The notes under the pieces are model-generated. The model was not told the DNA's origin and did no database searches. It worked only from the letters and a program-made list of their open reading frames with translations. From positions 10,936,183 to 11,000,182 of the forward strand of contig NC_133117.1 in the NCBI RefSeq assembly GCF_022965805.1: DNA of 64,000 nt, written 5' to 3'. The translations under genes were made by a program, and so were the position numbers. This DNA is from Primulina eburnea. Its lineage: Eukaryota; Streptophyta; Magnoliopsida; Lamiales; Gesneriaceae. Positions 45,303 through 56,000 of the stretch are shown here, in pieces. How positions within the stretch are numbered: position 1 is the stretch's first letter; the number at the start of each line of letters is the position of its first letter.

Positions 45303-48300
45303 ATGCCTCCTAAGCGTAAGGCAGCAGAGGGTGAGGATAGTTCTTCCTCGAGAGTTGTCGACGAGTTCGGCAAGTTGCTTAAGGAGCAGGCTAAGGTGCA
45401 TAGCGATCAGATTCAGCAGTTGCTCCGATTGCAAGGAGCAGGTCAGGGTCGAGGCCAAGTGAGAGGTCAAGTTGCTCAGGCTGTTGGCACTGATGCCGTC
45501 TTTTCTACTTTCAAGAGAATGGATCCACCGGAATTCGCAGGTAGCACCGATCCTCTAGTTGCTGTCGAGTGGGTCAAGGCGCTTGAAGCTATCTTCGATC
45601 ATCTCCAGTACGAGGATAAAGACAGGATTAGCTGTGCAGTGTTCATGTTGGTTAAGGCTGCCCGCATTTGGTGGAATGCTACGAAAGTTGGAGTGGATGT
45701 TGCGGCACTGAAGTGGTCAGAGTTCACTGACTTGTTCTACGACAAGTATTTCCCCGACGCACTTCGAGCGAGGAAGGTTACGGAGTTCTTGGAACTTAGA
45801 CAGGGGAGCTTGGATGTTGGCCAGTATATCCTGAAGTTTGAGGAGGGTTGCCTATTTGCTCCGTATATTGCTTCGAACGACAAGGACAAGGGCGCTCATT
45901 TCATTCGAGGCCTTAGAGCTGAGATTCGTCGTGATATCAACATGTCCAAGGCTGTTACTTTCAAGGAGATTGTATCCAAAGCTTTGTTGGCCGAGCAGGA
46001 TGAGAAGGACATTGCCCGGGAGAGGCAAGAGAGACACCAGGCCATTGCTCAGAGAGGCCAGGGTTCTAATCAGAGGGGCAGGGATCGTTTCAAGGGCAAG
46101 GGCAAGATGGAGTCGAGTCCTAGACCTCCGCCAGTTCCAGTTCCATTTGATCCTGAGAAGCCGCAGTGTCCAAAGTGTGGTAAGCATCATCGAGGAGAGT
46201 GCAGATTGGGCACTCATACTTGTTTTCGTTGTGGCGCGGCAGGCCACGTTGCTAGGAATTGCCTGAGGGGAGATAGCCAAGGGAAGGTGCAGGGTCGTAT
46301 CTTTTCCATGACGAAGGAAGGTATTAATCGTGAATCTTCATTGATCCTTAGTACTATTTTGATTTCAGGCAGAGTAGCTACTACTTTGATTGATACTGGT
46401 GCTACTCATTCTTTTATGTCTGAATTATTTTTGAGATCTTTGGGTATAGTTCCTTCTATTCTTTCCCTTCATCTTAATGTTGTTTTGCCTTCGGGGGACG
46501 TGTTGTGCCCGACATCGATTGTCTTTGCGTGCCCTGTTCGTATTGAGGAGCGAGTTGTCTTCGCTGATTTGATTGTTATCCCTATGGTTGCTTTCGACGT
46601 TATTCTTGGCATGGATTGGCTTTCGACTTACCGTGCAGTTATCGATTGTGTTGCTAAGAAGGTGACTTTTGCAGATGATGGCCAGGGAGGAGCGCTCGCC
46701 AGTGCAGGTACTTCGCTGGTCCTTCCTTTTATTTCTTGTCTTGAGGCTGAGAGATTGTTGTGTAGAGGTTGCGATGGATTTCTTGCTTCTATTGTGGATG
46801 TTGATAGATTGATTAAGTTGAATGTAGATGATATTGATGTGGTGAGGGAGTTTGCTGATGTGTTTGAGGATGATGTTCCGGGTTTGCCGCCGGATAGGGA
46901 TGTTGAGTTTGTGATCAATTTAGCTCCAGGTACGGTTCCTATCTCTAAGGCTCCGTACAGGATGGCCCCTACCGAGATGAAGGAGTTGAAGACTCAGTTG
47001 CAGGATCTTTTAGACAAAGGCTTTATTCGTCCGAGTTCTTCACCTTGGGGAGCTCCGGTTCTGTTTGTCAAGAAGAAGGATGGTTCTCTGCGACTGTGTA
47101 TCGACTACAGGGAGCTTAACAAAGTAACTGTCAAGAACAAGTATCCGTTGCCTCGGATAGATGATTTGTTTGATCAGCTCCATGGTGCTACTGTGTTCTC
47201 GAAGATTGATCTTCGGTCTGGCTACTATCAGTTGAAGGTTAGGGAGTCTGATATCCCTAAGACAGCTTTCCGGACCAGGTATGGTCACTATGAGTTTCTT
47301 GTCATGTCTTTTGGGTTGACCAATGCCCCTTCAGTCTTCATGGATCTGATGAACCGTGTGTTCAAGCCTTATCTGGATAGCTTCGTCATTGTCTTCATTG
47401 ACGATATCTTGATCTATTCCAAGACCAGAGAGCTTCATGCCGAGCATCTCAGAGTTGTTCTTCAGTTGTTGCGAGAGAAGAGGTTGTTTGCCAAGCTGAA
47501 GAAGTGTGAGTTTTGGCTGGATCAGATTTCTTTTCTAGGCCATGTTGTTTCGAGAGATGGCATTGCTGTTGATCCATTGAAGATAGAGGCGATTCAGAGT
47601 TGGCCTATTCCTACCACTGTTTCAGAGGTTCGCAGTTTCCTTGGTTTGGCAGGTTACTATCGTCGTTTCATTTCAGGTTTCTCCAAGATTGCCCTGCCAT
47701 TGTCCAATCTGACGAGGAAGACTGTGAAGTTCGAGTGGTCTATTGATTGCCAGAGTGCATTTCAGGAGTTGAAGGACAGATTGACGACAGCTCCTGTTCT
47801 TTCTTTGCCCAGTGGTTCAGAGGACTTTGTTGTCTATACCGATGCGTCGAAGAGAGGCCTTGGTGCAGTGTTGATGCAGCGAGGTAAGGTCATTGCCTAT
47901 GCGTCTCGCCAGTTGAAGGATTATGAGAAGAATTATCCGACGCACGATTTGGAGCTTGCAGCTGTGGTTTTCGCCCTTAAGATTTGGAGACATTATCTGT
48001 ATGGCGAAAAGTGTGAGATCTTCACAGACCACAAGAGTTTGAAGTATCTGTTCTCGCAGAAAGTGCTCAATATGCGACAGAGAAGGTGGTTAGAGCTTGT
48101 CAAGGATTACGATGTGACCATCAGCTATCACCCAGGGAAGGCGAATGTGGTGGCTGATGCTTTGAGCCGCAAGTCGAGTGCTTCTTTGAGTTCTTTGATT
48201 CAGAGACCATTGTTGATGGATTTGCAGAGAGAGGAGATTGATCTAGTGATTCCAGGGACCATTGCTCGCTTTTTAGCGTTGGTCATTCGATCTACTTTGA

Positions 48301-49447
48301 CGGACAGGATCCGTAGAGAGCAGTCGACTGATGTTCAGTTGACAGAGTTGAGAGCTAGAGCTGAGGCTAGAGGGAATTCAGAGTTTAGTCTGAATGGTGA
48401 TGGTTTGGTAACTTTCAGAGGCCGCATTTGTGTTCCTTCTGGCGACGATATTCGTAGAGACGTCTTGACAGAGGCTCATACCGCACCTTATTCGATTCAT
48501 CCAGGCAGTACGAAGATGTATCAGGATCTTCGTCGACTTTACTGGTGGCCAGGTATGAAGAAAGATATTGCTTTGTTCATTTCTCAGTGCCTTACTTGTC
48601 AGCAGGTTAAGATTGAGCATCAGAGACCTGCTGGGACATTGCTATCTTTGCCGATTCCTCAGTGGAAGTGGGAGCACATCACCATGGATTTCGTGACTGG
48701 TCTGCCCAGAGTTCAGAGGGGTTATAATTCCATTTGGGTCATTGTTGATAGATTGACCAAGTCAGCGCACTTTCTCCCAGTCAAGACGACGTATTCGATG
48801 TCTCAGTATGCCGAGGACTACATTGCCGAGATTGTTAGACTTCATGGTGTGCCCGTGTCGATTGTGTCTGATCGTGACCCTAGATTTACCTCCGAGTTTT
48901 GGAAGAGTCTTCACAGAGCTTTGGGTTCTCGATTAGCTTTCAGTACAGCTTATCATCCTCAGAGCGACGGTCAGTCAGAGAGAGTCATTCAGATTCTGGA
49001 GGATATGCTCAGAGCTTGTACTATTGACTATTCTGGTAGTTGGGATTCTAAGTTGCCACTTGTGGAGTTCACGTACAACAATAGCTACCAGGCGACGATT
49101 GGCATGGCACCGTATGAGGCACTTTATGGCAGGAAGTGCAGATCCCCTTTGTTTTGGGATGAGGTTGGAGAGAGGAAGATGTTGGGTCCCGAGTTGGTCC
49201 AGCAGACTGCCGATGTTGTTGCAGTTATCAGAGAGAGGATGAAGACTGCTCAGTCGAGGCAGAAGAGCTATGCAGACGTTCGTCGTAGACCTTTGCAGTT
49301 CGAGGTTGGCGATCATGTTTTTCTGAAGATAGCACCTCTCAAGGGTGTGATGCGATTTGGCAAGAAGGGCAAGTTGAGCCCTAGATTCATTGGTCCATTC
49401 GAGATATTGGACAGAGTTGGTGACAGAGCCTACAGATTAGCCCTACC
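45303..49447 (+). CDS. Intact Ty3/gypsy gag-pol polyprotein, 3' end in gap
   Basis: A single frame of about 1381 codons from [16 protein letters not shown] runs without a stop to the assembly gap. In order: gag core (about residues 60-230), Cys cluster [12 protein letters not shown] and knuckle [14 protein letters not shown] (about 288-320), protease [10 protein letters not shown] (about 362), RT from PYRMAP (about 547) with FIDDILIY (about 697), RNase [11 protein letters not shown] (about 844), integrase HHCC (about 1058-1098), catalytic Asp 1128, Asp 1189 and Glu 1225 (35 residues between the last two), and GPFEILD near 1364. One oddity is SFGLTNAP where PFGLTNAP is usual. An acceptor-like CAATTGTAG lies just before the ATG. 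A chromodomain, if present, would be in the gap. Confidence 0.95.
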
Positions 49448-49547
49448 NNNNNNNNNNNNNNNNNNNNNNNNNNNNNNNNNNNNNNNNNNNNNNNNNNNNN
49501 NNNNNNNNNNNNNNNNNNNNNNNNNNNNNNNNNNNNNNNNNNNNNNN
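49448..49547. other. Assembly gap (100 N)
   Basis: Exactly 100 N, the usual placeholder for a gap of unknown length. It removes the end of the polyprotein and the 3' LTR of the family D element. The sequences on the two sides need not be adjacent in the genome. Confidence 1.
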
Positions 49548-49654
49548 ATTAATATATAATTTTTTGTATTAATCTCTTCTGATCTCATTTCTTTAAGAAC
49601 AATTATTGATAATAGAAATGTATTTTCACGTGCGTCGCACGTATCTTTACCTAG
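49548..49654 (+). mobile_element. Possible Helitron 3' end
   Basis: A hairpin ACGTGC-GTC-GCACGT (49628-49642) is followed eight bases later by CTAG (49651-49654) and then T. Plant Helitrons end in a short hairpin shortly before CTRR and insert before T. The 5' end would lie in or beyond the gap, so the call rests on the terminus alone. Confidence 0.45.
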
Positions 49655-49687
49655 TTATATTAAAAATGTGAATGTTATGGCAATAAT

Positions 49688-49940
49688 CACTAATAGAAAA
49701 ATCGGATTTTATTTCGGCAGGCTTTACTTCGGCAATAATAAATTACGAAGTAATACATTACCAATAACTTCAGTAATAACACAAGCGAAGTAAAATAATA
49801 TATTTTACTTTGGATGTTTAAAAACACGGGCTTCACTATATTTTTTTATTATATTTTACTTCGGTATATCAATGTTGACGAAGTAAAAAAATAAGAAAAA
49901 TAATTTCATGCTGAAGTAATAAGATGAACCGCGCAGATTA
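49688..49940 (+). mobile_element. CACTA-type transposon end with subterminal repeats
   Basis: CACTAATAGAAAAATCGG resembles the CACTACAAGAAAA termini of plant CACTA elements. It is followed by repeated ACTTCGG and CGAAGTAA words in both orientations (49725-49900), as expected for transposase-binding subterminal repeats. No transposase gene and no opposite terminus are seen. Confidence 0.55.
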
Positions 49941-49966
49941 ACAAAGGAAACTAAACTATGCTGAAC

Positions 49967-50115
49967 ATTTAGCGACGATTTGTCATTAAAAACCGTCGCT
50001 AATAGCGACGGGTTGTCGCTTACAAACCGTCGCCGATTTAATCAGCGACGGTGTGTCGCTTAAAAACCGTCGCTGATTTAATCAGCGACGGTCTTTCAAA
50101 AATCCGTCGCTAAAT
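49967..50115. repeat. AGCGACGG / CCGTCGCT inverted-repeat cluster
   Basis: The word AGCGACGG or its complement occurs about eight times in 150 bases, alternating in orientation with AAAAA-CCGTCGC spacers. This is the pattern of subterminal repeats of another CACTA-like or MITE element, nested next to the preceding one. Confidence 0.65.
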
Positions 50116-50302
50116 GTTCGAGCCGAGCTCGAACCGAGCCCGAGCTTCATAACTTCCGAACGAGCCGAACCCGAGCTCGAAACCAAAATCTCGTAACGAG
50201 CCCGAGCCGAGCCCGAGCCGAGAAAATTGTTGAACGAGCCGAGCCCGAGCCTGATACTGTTCGGCTCGGCTCGGCTCGGCTCGGCTCATTTACATCCCTA
50301 GA
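50116..50302. repeat. GAGCCGAGC-rich interspersed repeat end
   Basis: Tandem GAGCCGAGC / CTCGGCTCGG words end in CATTTACATCCCTAG. I recall this as a common plant DNA-transposon end (hAT-like or MITE), but the class cannot be proven here. Confidence 0.5.
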
Positions 50303-51620
50303 TAAAACACAAATCTGAAGCATGTGAAAGGTTCAAAGAATTCAGATCTGAAGTAGAAAAACATCTAGAAAGGAGTATTAAGACACTTCGATCTGATCGA
50401 GATGGTGAATACTTAAGTGCTGAATTTTGGGTTATCTAAATGAGAATGAGATTCTATCACAGTGGACTCCACCAGCAACACCACAACTGAATAGTGTTTC
50501 TGAACGTCGTAATCAAACCTTGTTGGACATGGTTCGATCTATGATGGGATTTACTGAATTGCCTGCATCGTTTTGGGGCTTTGCGCTTGAAACTGCGGCA
50601 ATGTTGTTGAATAATGTTCATACTAAAGCAGTTGATAAAACACCATGTGAGATATGGATGGGAAAAACTCCCAAATATTCTTACGATAAAATATGGGGAT
50701 GTCCTGCTTACGTGAAGCAGACAGTGGGAGACAAATTGGATAGTAGATCTACTTTGTGCTACTTTATAGGATATCCAAAGAATTCTGTTGGATATTATTT
50801 CTATCATCACAATGAAGCAAAAGTGTTTGTTTCAAGAAATGCCACCTTTTTGGAAATGGAATTTCTATTAGATAGAAAAGTTAAGATGATAGAACTTGAA
50901 GAAATTCAAGATACTTCCTCAACTATAGAAGTTGAACCCATTTCCCAAGAACCAGTAGTTGAAGTACAAGCTCCTAGGAGGTCTGATAGGGTTATGAGAC
51001 CACCTGCAAGATATACATTTCTTCATGAACAAGGTCATGATGATCCTTGTGTTGGATGTGATCCAATGAACTTTAAAGAAGTAATATCTGATACTGATTC
51101 AACCAAATGGCTTGAAGCCATGCAGTCAGAAATTGACTCTATGTATTCAAACTAAGTCTGGACATTAGTGGATCCACCTGAGGGAATCATTCCCATAGAA
51201 TGCAAATGGATCTACAAAAGAAAGCTTGGGGCGGATGAGAAGGTAGTGACCTTCAAAGTAAGACTGCTTGGAAAAGGTTATACTCAAAGGCAAGAAGTTG
51301 TCTATGAGAAAACTTTTTCATCAGTTGTTATGTTTAAGTCCATTAGAATACTACTAGCCATAGCAGCATAGTATGACTATGAGATATGGCAAATAGATGT
51401 AAAGACTGCATTTCTCAATGGAGACATCAAAAAAGAAATTGATATGTCTCAACCTGAGGGATACATATCAGTGAGAAGTGAGCATAAGGTATGCAAACTT
51501 CATAGATCAATATATGGTCTCAAGCAGACGTCAAGGAGTTGGAACCTCAGATTTGATAGCACTATCAAAGAGTTCGGTTTTGCTAAGAATCCTGAGGAAC
51601 CATGCGTGTACAAGGTAGAA
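50303..51620 (+). pseudogene. Ty1/copia integrase and RT fragment
   Basis: Integrase is entered at FKEFRSEVEKHLERSIKTL, with SDRDGEYLS where SDRGGEY is usual. A frameshift near 50425 leads to the frame SQWTPPATPQLNSVSERRNQ, which carries the catalytic Glu. The C-terminal region (IWGCPAYVKQ, FIGYPKNSVGYYFY) and the linker follow. RT starts after a TAA at 51153, passes IECKWIYKRKLG and, after a TAG at 51369, IDVKTAFLNGDI and LHRSIYGLKQTSRSWN, and stops at EEPCVYKV before the YVDD site. The rest is replaced by gypsy LTR DNA. Confidence 0.85.
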
Positions 51621-53107
51621 AAGAAAACGCTCCACCTCCTCCGCGCCGGATCGTCTCGTTCTTTCGTTTTTCATTCAAACGAAACCAGGCATGCATATAT
51701 TATTCCTTGACTCTTCAATCAAATCCTACTATCATTATTTTTATATTACATGACCATCATTTCATGAAAAAACCGAAATATGTCAAGAACATTTTGAAAT
51801 AAAACATGCAGAATTTTTCGGCTTTCATGATTCTCTTCACGGGTTGCTTTGTTTTGTGGGTTTCAGGTATTGGTTCGGTTCCAGGCTCCCAAGGCTACAT
51901 CTAGACATGTTTTAGGATGGATAAGGACCACTTTGGTCCATTATTTCAGCCCCCATGCTTGCTGGAAATTGAAATGACAGCAACTCCCCAATCATGTCAC
52001 CATTTGCATTCGATTTTCTTGTTTGATGTCAAAGGTTGATGGATCTGTTCTTGGCTTCCCTAAGGGCTATAGCCATGGTTAGAACATCTCCTGGTGATGT
52101 CTAAGACGTGACCAAGTCCCATTTTGAGGCTTCGTCCATGGTTGAATCGGTTTTCAAATCAAACAACAAGAACAGCCCTTCGCCCCTTTCAAATTCATCA
52201 AGTGTAACATTTGGTTTTGAGGAATGGTGTGGATCTTGGTTGGCCTATGGCCCTTAGCCACGGTTCATACCATACCTAGGGATGTCTAGGTTGTGCCATG
52301 GTCAATCAAATGGCCACTGGAACGACACGTGATATCGAACGAAGCAAGACACCACACGCATGCAAGGGTGCTCTCGAGTGTGACTTCGGTGGAGTTATGG
52401 TGTGATGCGAATTGTGGCTGGCCTAAGGCCCTTAGCCATGGTTCAAATCATTCCTTGGGATGTTGGTAAGAGGTTTTGGCCGGTGGTTCAAGCCCCAATG
52501 GCCATTAGCCTTGCAATCGACTCAAGAAACCAAAGCACAGCTGTTGTATTTTTCGACAGCAACTTGCTATGACAGTTCAGTGGCTCGTTCGAGTTCTCGG
52601 TTGGCTTTTAGCCTATGGCCTTGGACTGGACAGTGCCTCATTGAGTTGGAAAGGTCATGTTTTTTACCGTTTGTCATTCGGATCATTTTTGAGGTTGTAT
52701 GAGAATTTACGATGCGATGTGCCAAATTGACTCTCGAAAGAGCGTTTAATGTTTTGGCCTCCATTCACCTAGATTTCGGCCCTCACCATTTTAGGAGCAT
52801 TATTTTATCATTTTAGGCGTACTTTCATCGATGGTTCAGTGTTGGTTGGGGTTGGTTCGGAGTCATGATTAAATACGAAGTCGGTAGGCGTAAATGTCAC
52901 ATTTTTTGAAGGTTATTGCATAGTTTGGTCCCATAAATCTATTGCATATTTTTCATGGCACATTTAGGTTGCAACGAGCTTGGGAGCGATCCAATCCATT
53001 CAGTAAAATGATTACAGGATATTTAATTCAGTTATTTAATTATATTACGTGCAAAAATACAAATTTTGAGATTTATGCGATATGGCTTGTGGTCACTTTA
53101 CTATCAT

Positions 53108-53312
53108 GATTAAATCCGGTCGCCAGTTACCGGTCCGGTCTTCAGTTACCGGTTATGAGAGCACTACTAAGTCCTGTCGCCAGTTACAGGCCCGGTCGCC
53201 AGTAACCGGTCAGTTCAGTTGTTTCACCCAGTACTGTGGCAGTGGTCTGATCAGACGTACATTACTAAGTCTTGTCGCCAGTTACAGGCCCGGTCGTCAG
53301 TTACCGGTCAGT
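53108..53312. repeat. Expanded array of CCGGTCGCCAGTTACCGG motifs
   Basis: About six variants of the family B LTR short inverted repeat occur, including a larger duplicated block containing ACTAAGTC-TGTCGCCAGT. The corresponding LTR at 40987 has three. Confidence 0.75.
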
Positions 53313-53541
53313 TCAGTTCAGGGACCACATGCGTAGACCATAATCTCACCAGAAAATTATTTCTGGCTATTTCAGTACAGGGCTCCAAGGAGCAAACATT
53401 TTCACGATGATTTTCAGTACAGTTATGCACGTATTATAGTTAATCATGCCACGACATTTTTACGATATGCCTCATGACATGATATTTTCACTTGCATGAA
53501 ACTTTACTATTTATTTACTTGTTATTTACGATGTATGCATG

Positions 53542-53562
53542 TTGAGTCTTTAGACTCACTAG
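53542..53562. repeat. LTR palindrome, copy 7
   Basis: TTGAGTCTTTAGACTCACTAG occurs here with the same flanking sequence as copy 6. Confidence 0.92.
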
Positions 53563-53877
53563 ACTTGATTGTTGTAGGTATTGATGATGTCGGGATCGAG
53601 GGCGGGGACCAGTGAGCTAGCTTGGGTCGGCAGTATTGGCACCCGAGAACCTCAGTTTCAGCACTTGCCATTTTATTTTTGATGCTCAAATATTTTATCC
53701 ATTGTTGGATTATTCTTAAATTGTTCTTTTGCAAACAAATAATTTCTTCCAATGCTATTTTTAAAATTTAAACTTTATTTAACGGTCTATTTTATGAATG
53801 AGGCATTTTATTTACTTTACAAAGAAATTTTTTAATTTTTCCGCAAATATTCAAACACGAATTTTCGGGCCGTTATA

Positions 53878-53955
53878 CCTTGCCATGACCATTGTTTGAA
53901 AAGCATCGCGAAGCAATGGGATTAAGGGTAGTTGGCTCTAAGGCAAGTGGGAGAT
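53878..53955 (+). pseudogene. Copia RNase H C-terminus and polypurine tract
   Basis: Reading ...PLFEKHREAMGLRVVGS, this is the C-terminal end of the copia polyprotein. It overlaps the tract AAGTGGGAGAT that precedes the LTR start at 53956. It shows that 50303-51620 and 53878 onward belong to one copia element. Confidence 0.75.
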
Positions 53956-55119
53956 TGTTAGAGTAGATGCCCTGCAAGCCAACGGTTGGCTAGGGAATTT
54001 ATCGACTCAAGTGAAATAAACAATCTTTATTTTAAAATAATTTAACTTTTTATGGTCTTGTTATACTTTATCTGTATACCAATGCAAACAGCATAGATAA
54101 AGTCCTTGATTATGCTTTAATACAAATGAATCGTAATTCAATGTTAAAGCTCATTTATAAACACTGCATATTCTAAATTTGTTCCTAGTCGATTCAGCCG
54201 CCTAAAACAGGGATAAAGGTCGCTTGAGCTCGAGACTAGCATATGTGATGTTGTGTACAGCGTTTCTTGGTAAGGGCATGAAGATGTCCAAACATGCAGA
54301 TGGGTAGTCATATGATGATTATACCGAACAACGCTCCCTCGGATTTTTCAAGTGGTTATCATTCATCGAGAGGATAAGTCTGTGGTTATGATTGTACACC
54401 ATTAGTCCTTACGACCGGGGACAACACTGAGACTCTATATGCTAGGGATGTGCTTTGACTCCTTTACCGACTCCAGGAGATTCATCAGGTGGCGAGGTTG
54501 GGTACAGTTGCGACACATATAGGAGCCAGTGCATTGTAGTCGGGATTCACCACTCACCTGCAGGTGTGGATATCCTATGTGATCTGATGAAATAATAGTG
54601 CCTGGAATCTCTGGCCAGAGTACGAGATGTGCGTTGGAGAAGGAGTTCTCCAATAGTACACGTGATGCCACTATTATAGTTATCACATAGTTATCGAATT
54701 ATTATGCAACCCTCGATGAACCCATGGTTGCAGATTCGATAGGGATATATGAGATGAAGGGACCATATTGTACGTTAATCATAATCGACTGGTTCTTGCA
54801 GGCACTATCAGTGATACCTAGGGGATAATGGGGCGATGCTACTAGACGTTCTTACCATGATCCGATGGGTGCAATCAGAAATGAGTTCTGACATTCTTAA
54901 TCAAGGTGTTGATGAAAAGAATTGGGCTAACTAGGGTAAGCCCGAATAAGAATAAATATTATTTTGAATCACAAAGAGTTGTGAACCCACAACTAGATGT
55001 ATCCCTGAACCATTGAGGGTCACACAAGCACTGGATCGTTTGTTCCCGTTGAGAGAATAAATTCAAGGAGTTGAATTTATATAATGATATAGTAAATTCA
55101 AGGAGTTGAATTTATGATA
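53956..55119 (+). mobile_element. 3' LTR of copia element, right-truncated
   Basis: It starts TGTTAGAGTAGATGCCC directly after the polypurine tract and aligns with the first ~1.1 kb of the solo LTR at 37202-39267. The right half of the LTR is absent. Near 55060-55110 TAAATTCAAGGAGTTGAATT is duplicated. Confidence 0.82.
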
Positions 55120-55217
55120 ATAAAAAGTTAAATTATTTTAAAATAAAGATTGTTTATTTCACTTGAGTCAATAAATTCCATAGCCAACCGTTGGCTTGCA
55201 GGGCATCTACTCTAACA
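55120..55217 (-). mobile_element. Inverted copy of the copia LTR start
   Basis: These 98 bases are the reverse complement of 53956-54053 with about two mismatches, ending TCTAACA. They create a terminal inverted repeat around the truncated LTR, as if two LTR starts were joined head-to-head. Confidence 0.9.
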
Positions 55218-55715
55218 GTCAAAATGACGAATCTCAACAAATCTGCAAACCCATCAAACAGATGACACGTCTGTTGATCCTATCAAACTTAATCTACACC
55301 CAATCATATTCCACTGATGAGTTGAACTTGTAAGAACGTTGAAATTTCTTGAGCACTGATTATCCGTGATGATATGATAAAAACTGGTGAGCGGTGCTGT
55401 GATGCTCAAAGTATTTAAAAAAACTGATTTGATTATCAAGAGTGAGCAATATACTGCATGTTTATAATCTAATTGGGAAAGTGGAAATTCATGGTGATTG
55501 GAGAGCTTTAGTGCTTCTTTAAATTATGTTGATCGACCATATTTGTGCTTCACTAATCACTATTAAATTCTTTGAAAATCCCCCTTTACAAAAGTTGTCT
55601 TCAACGATCATATTTTTCTTTGTAATGCATCTGTACCGTTGTCTGAAAAGTATCTGACTTTTGTTTTTTTTTTTTTAATAAGTGTAGGATCTATGAAAGC
55701 CAATGAGAAGTTTTA
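55218..55715. other. Unassigned stretch
   Basis: No coding frame, RNA gene or repeat family recognised. It contains a T homopolymer near 55663-55677. It may be the least repetitive DNA in the window, but nothing supports a gene. Confidence 0.4.
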
Positions 55716-56000
55716 TCTGGGGTGAGAAAAAATACGAATTTTCGGTATATCGAGATTACCGTAACGAAAAAATACCGAATTTACTGAATTTTCAATATAC
55801 AGAAGATTTCGGTACGGTACGGTAACACTACTGAATTTTTCGGTATGATAACGGTATGCAATTTGACAATTTCGGTATATACCGATATACCGAAAAAATA
55901 TACAAAAAATTTAAAATTTATAATATTTTAAAACAATAAATTTATAAAAAAAATTAAAATGTAAGGTTTTTTTTTGGTATAAAACTGTATATACCGATAC
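55716..56000. repeat. CGGTATA-rich interspersed repeat
   Basis: CGGTATA / TATACCG words recur in both orientations with AT-rich spacers, beginning near GGGGTGAGAAAAAAT. Such sequences are common subterminal regions of plant hAT-like elements. No transposase or second terminus is seen. Confidence 0.4.

Larger units (their letters stand above)
51621..53877 (+). mobile_element. 5'-truncated family B LTR inside copia pol
   Basis: From about 51625 the sequence matches the LARD LTR (reverse complement of 10500-8470): CCAGGCATG-ATAT, the AGCCATGGTT words, GGCATGTTTTT...CATTCGGATC, the palindrome and the end TTTTCGGGCCGTTATA (TACA changed to TATA). The first ~1 kb with TGTAGAACCC is missing. About 350 codons of copia RT and RNase H are missing from the flanks too, so a deletion removed both. 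Confidence 0.75.

Noticed and set aside
55254..55439. Minus-strand frame of 61 codons as a small host gene
   Set aside because: No start context, domain or codon bias. The neighbouring DNA is repeat, and nothing supports translation.
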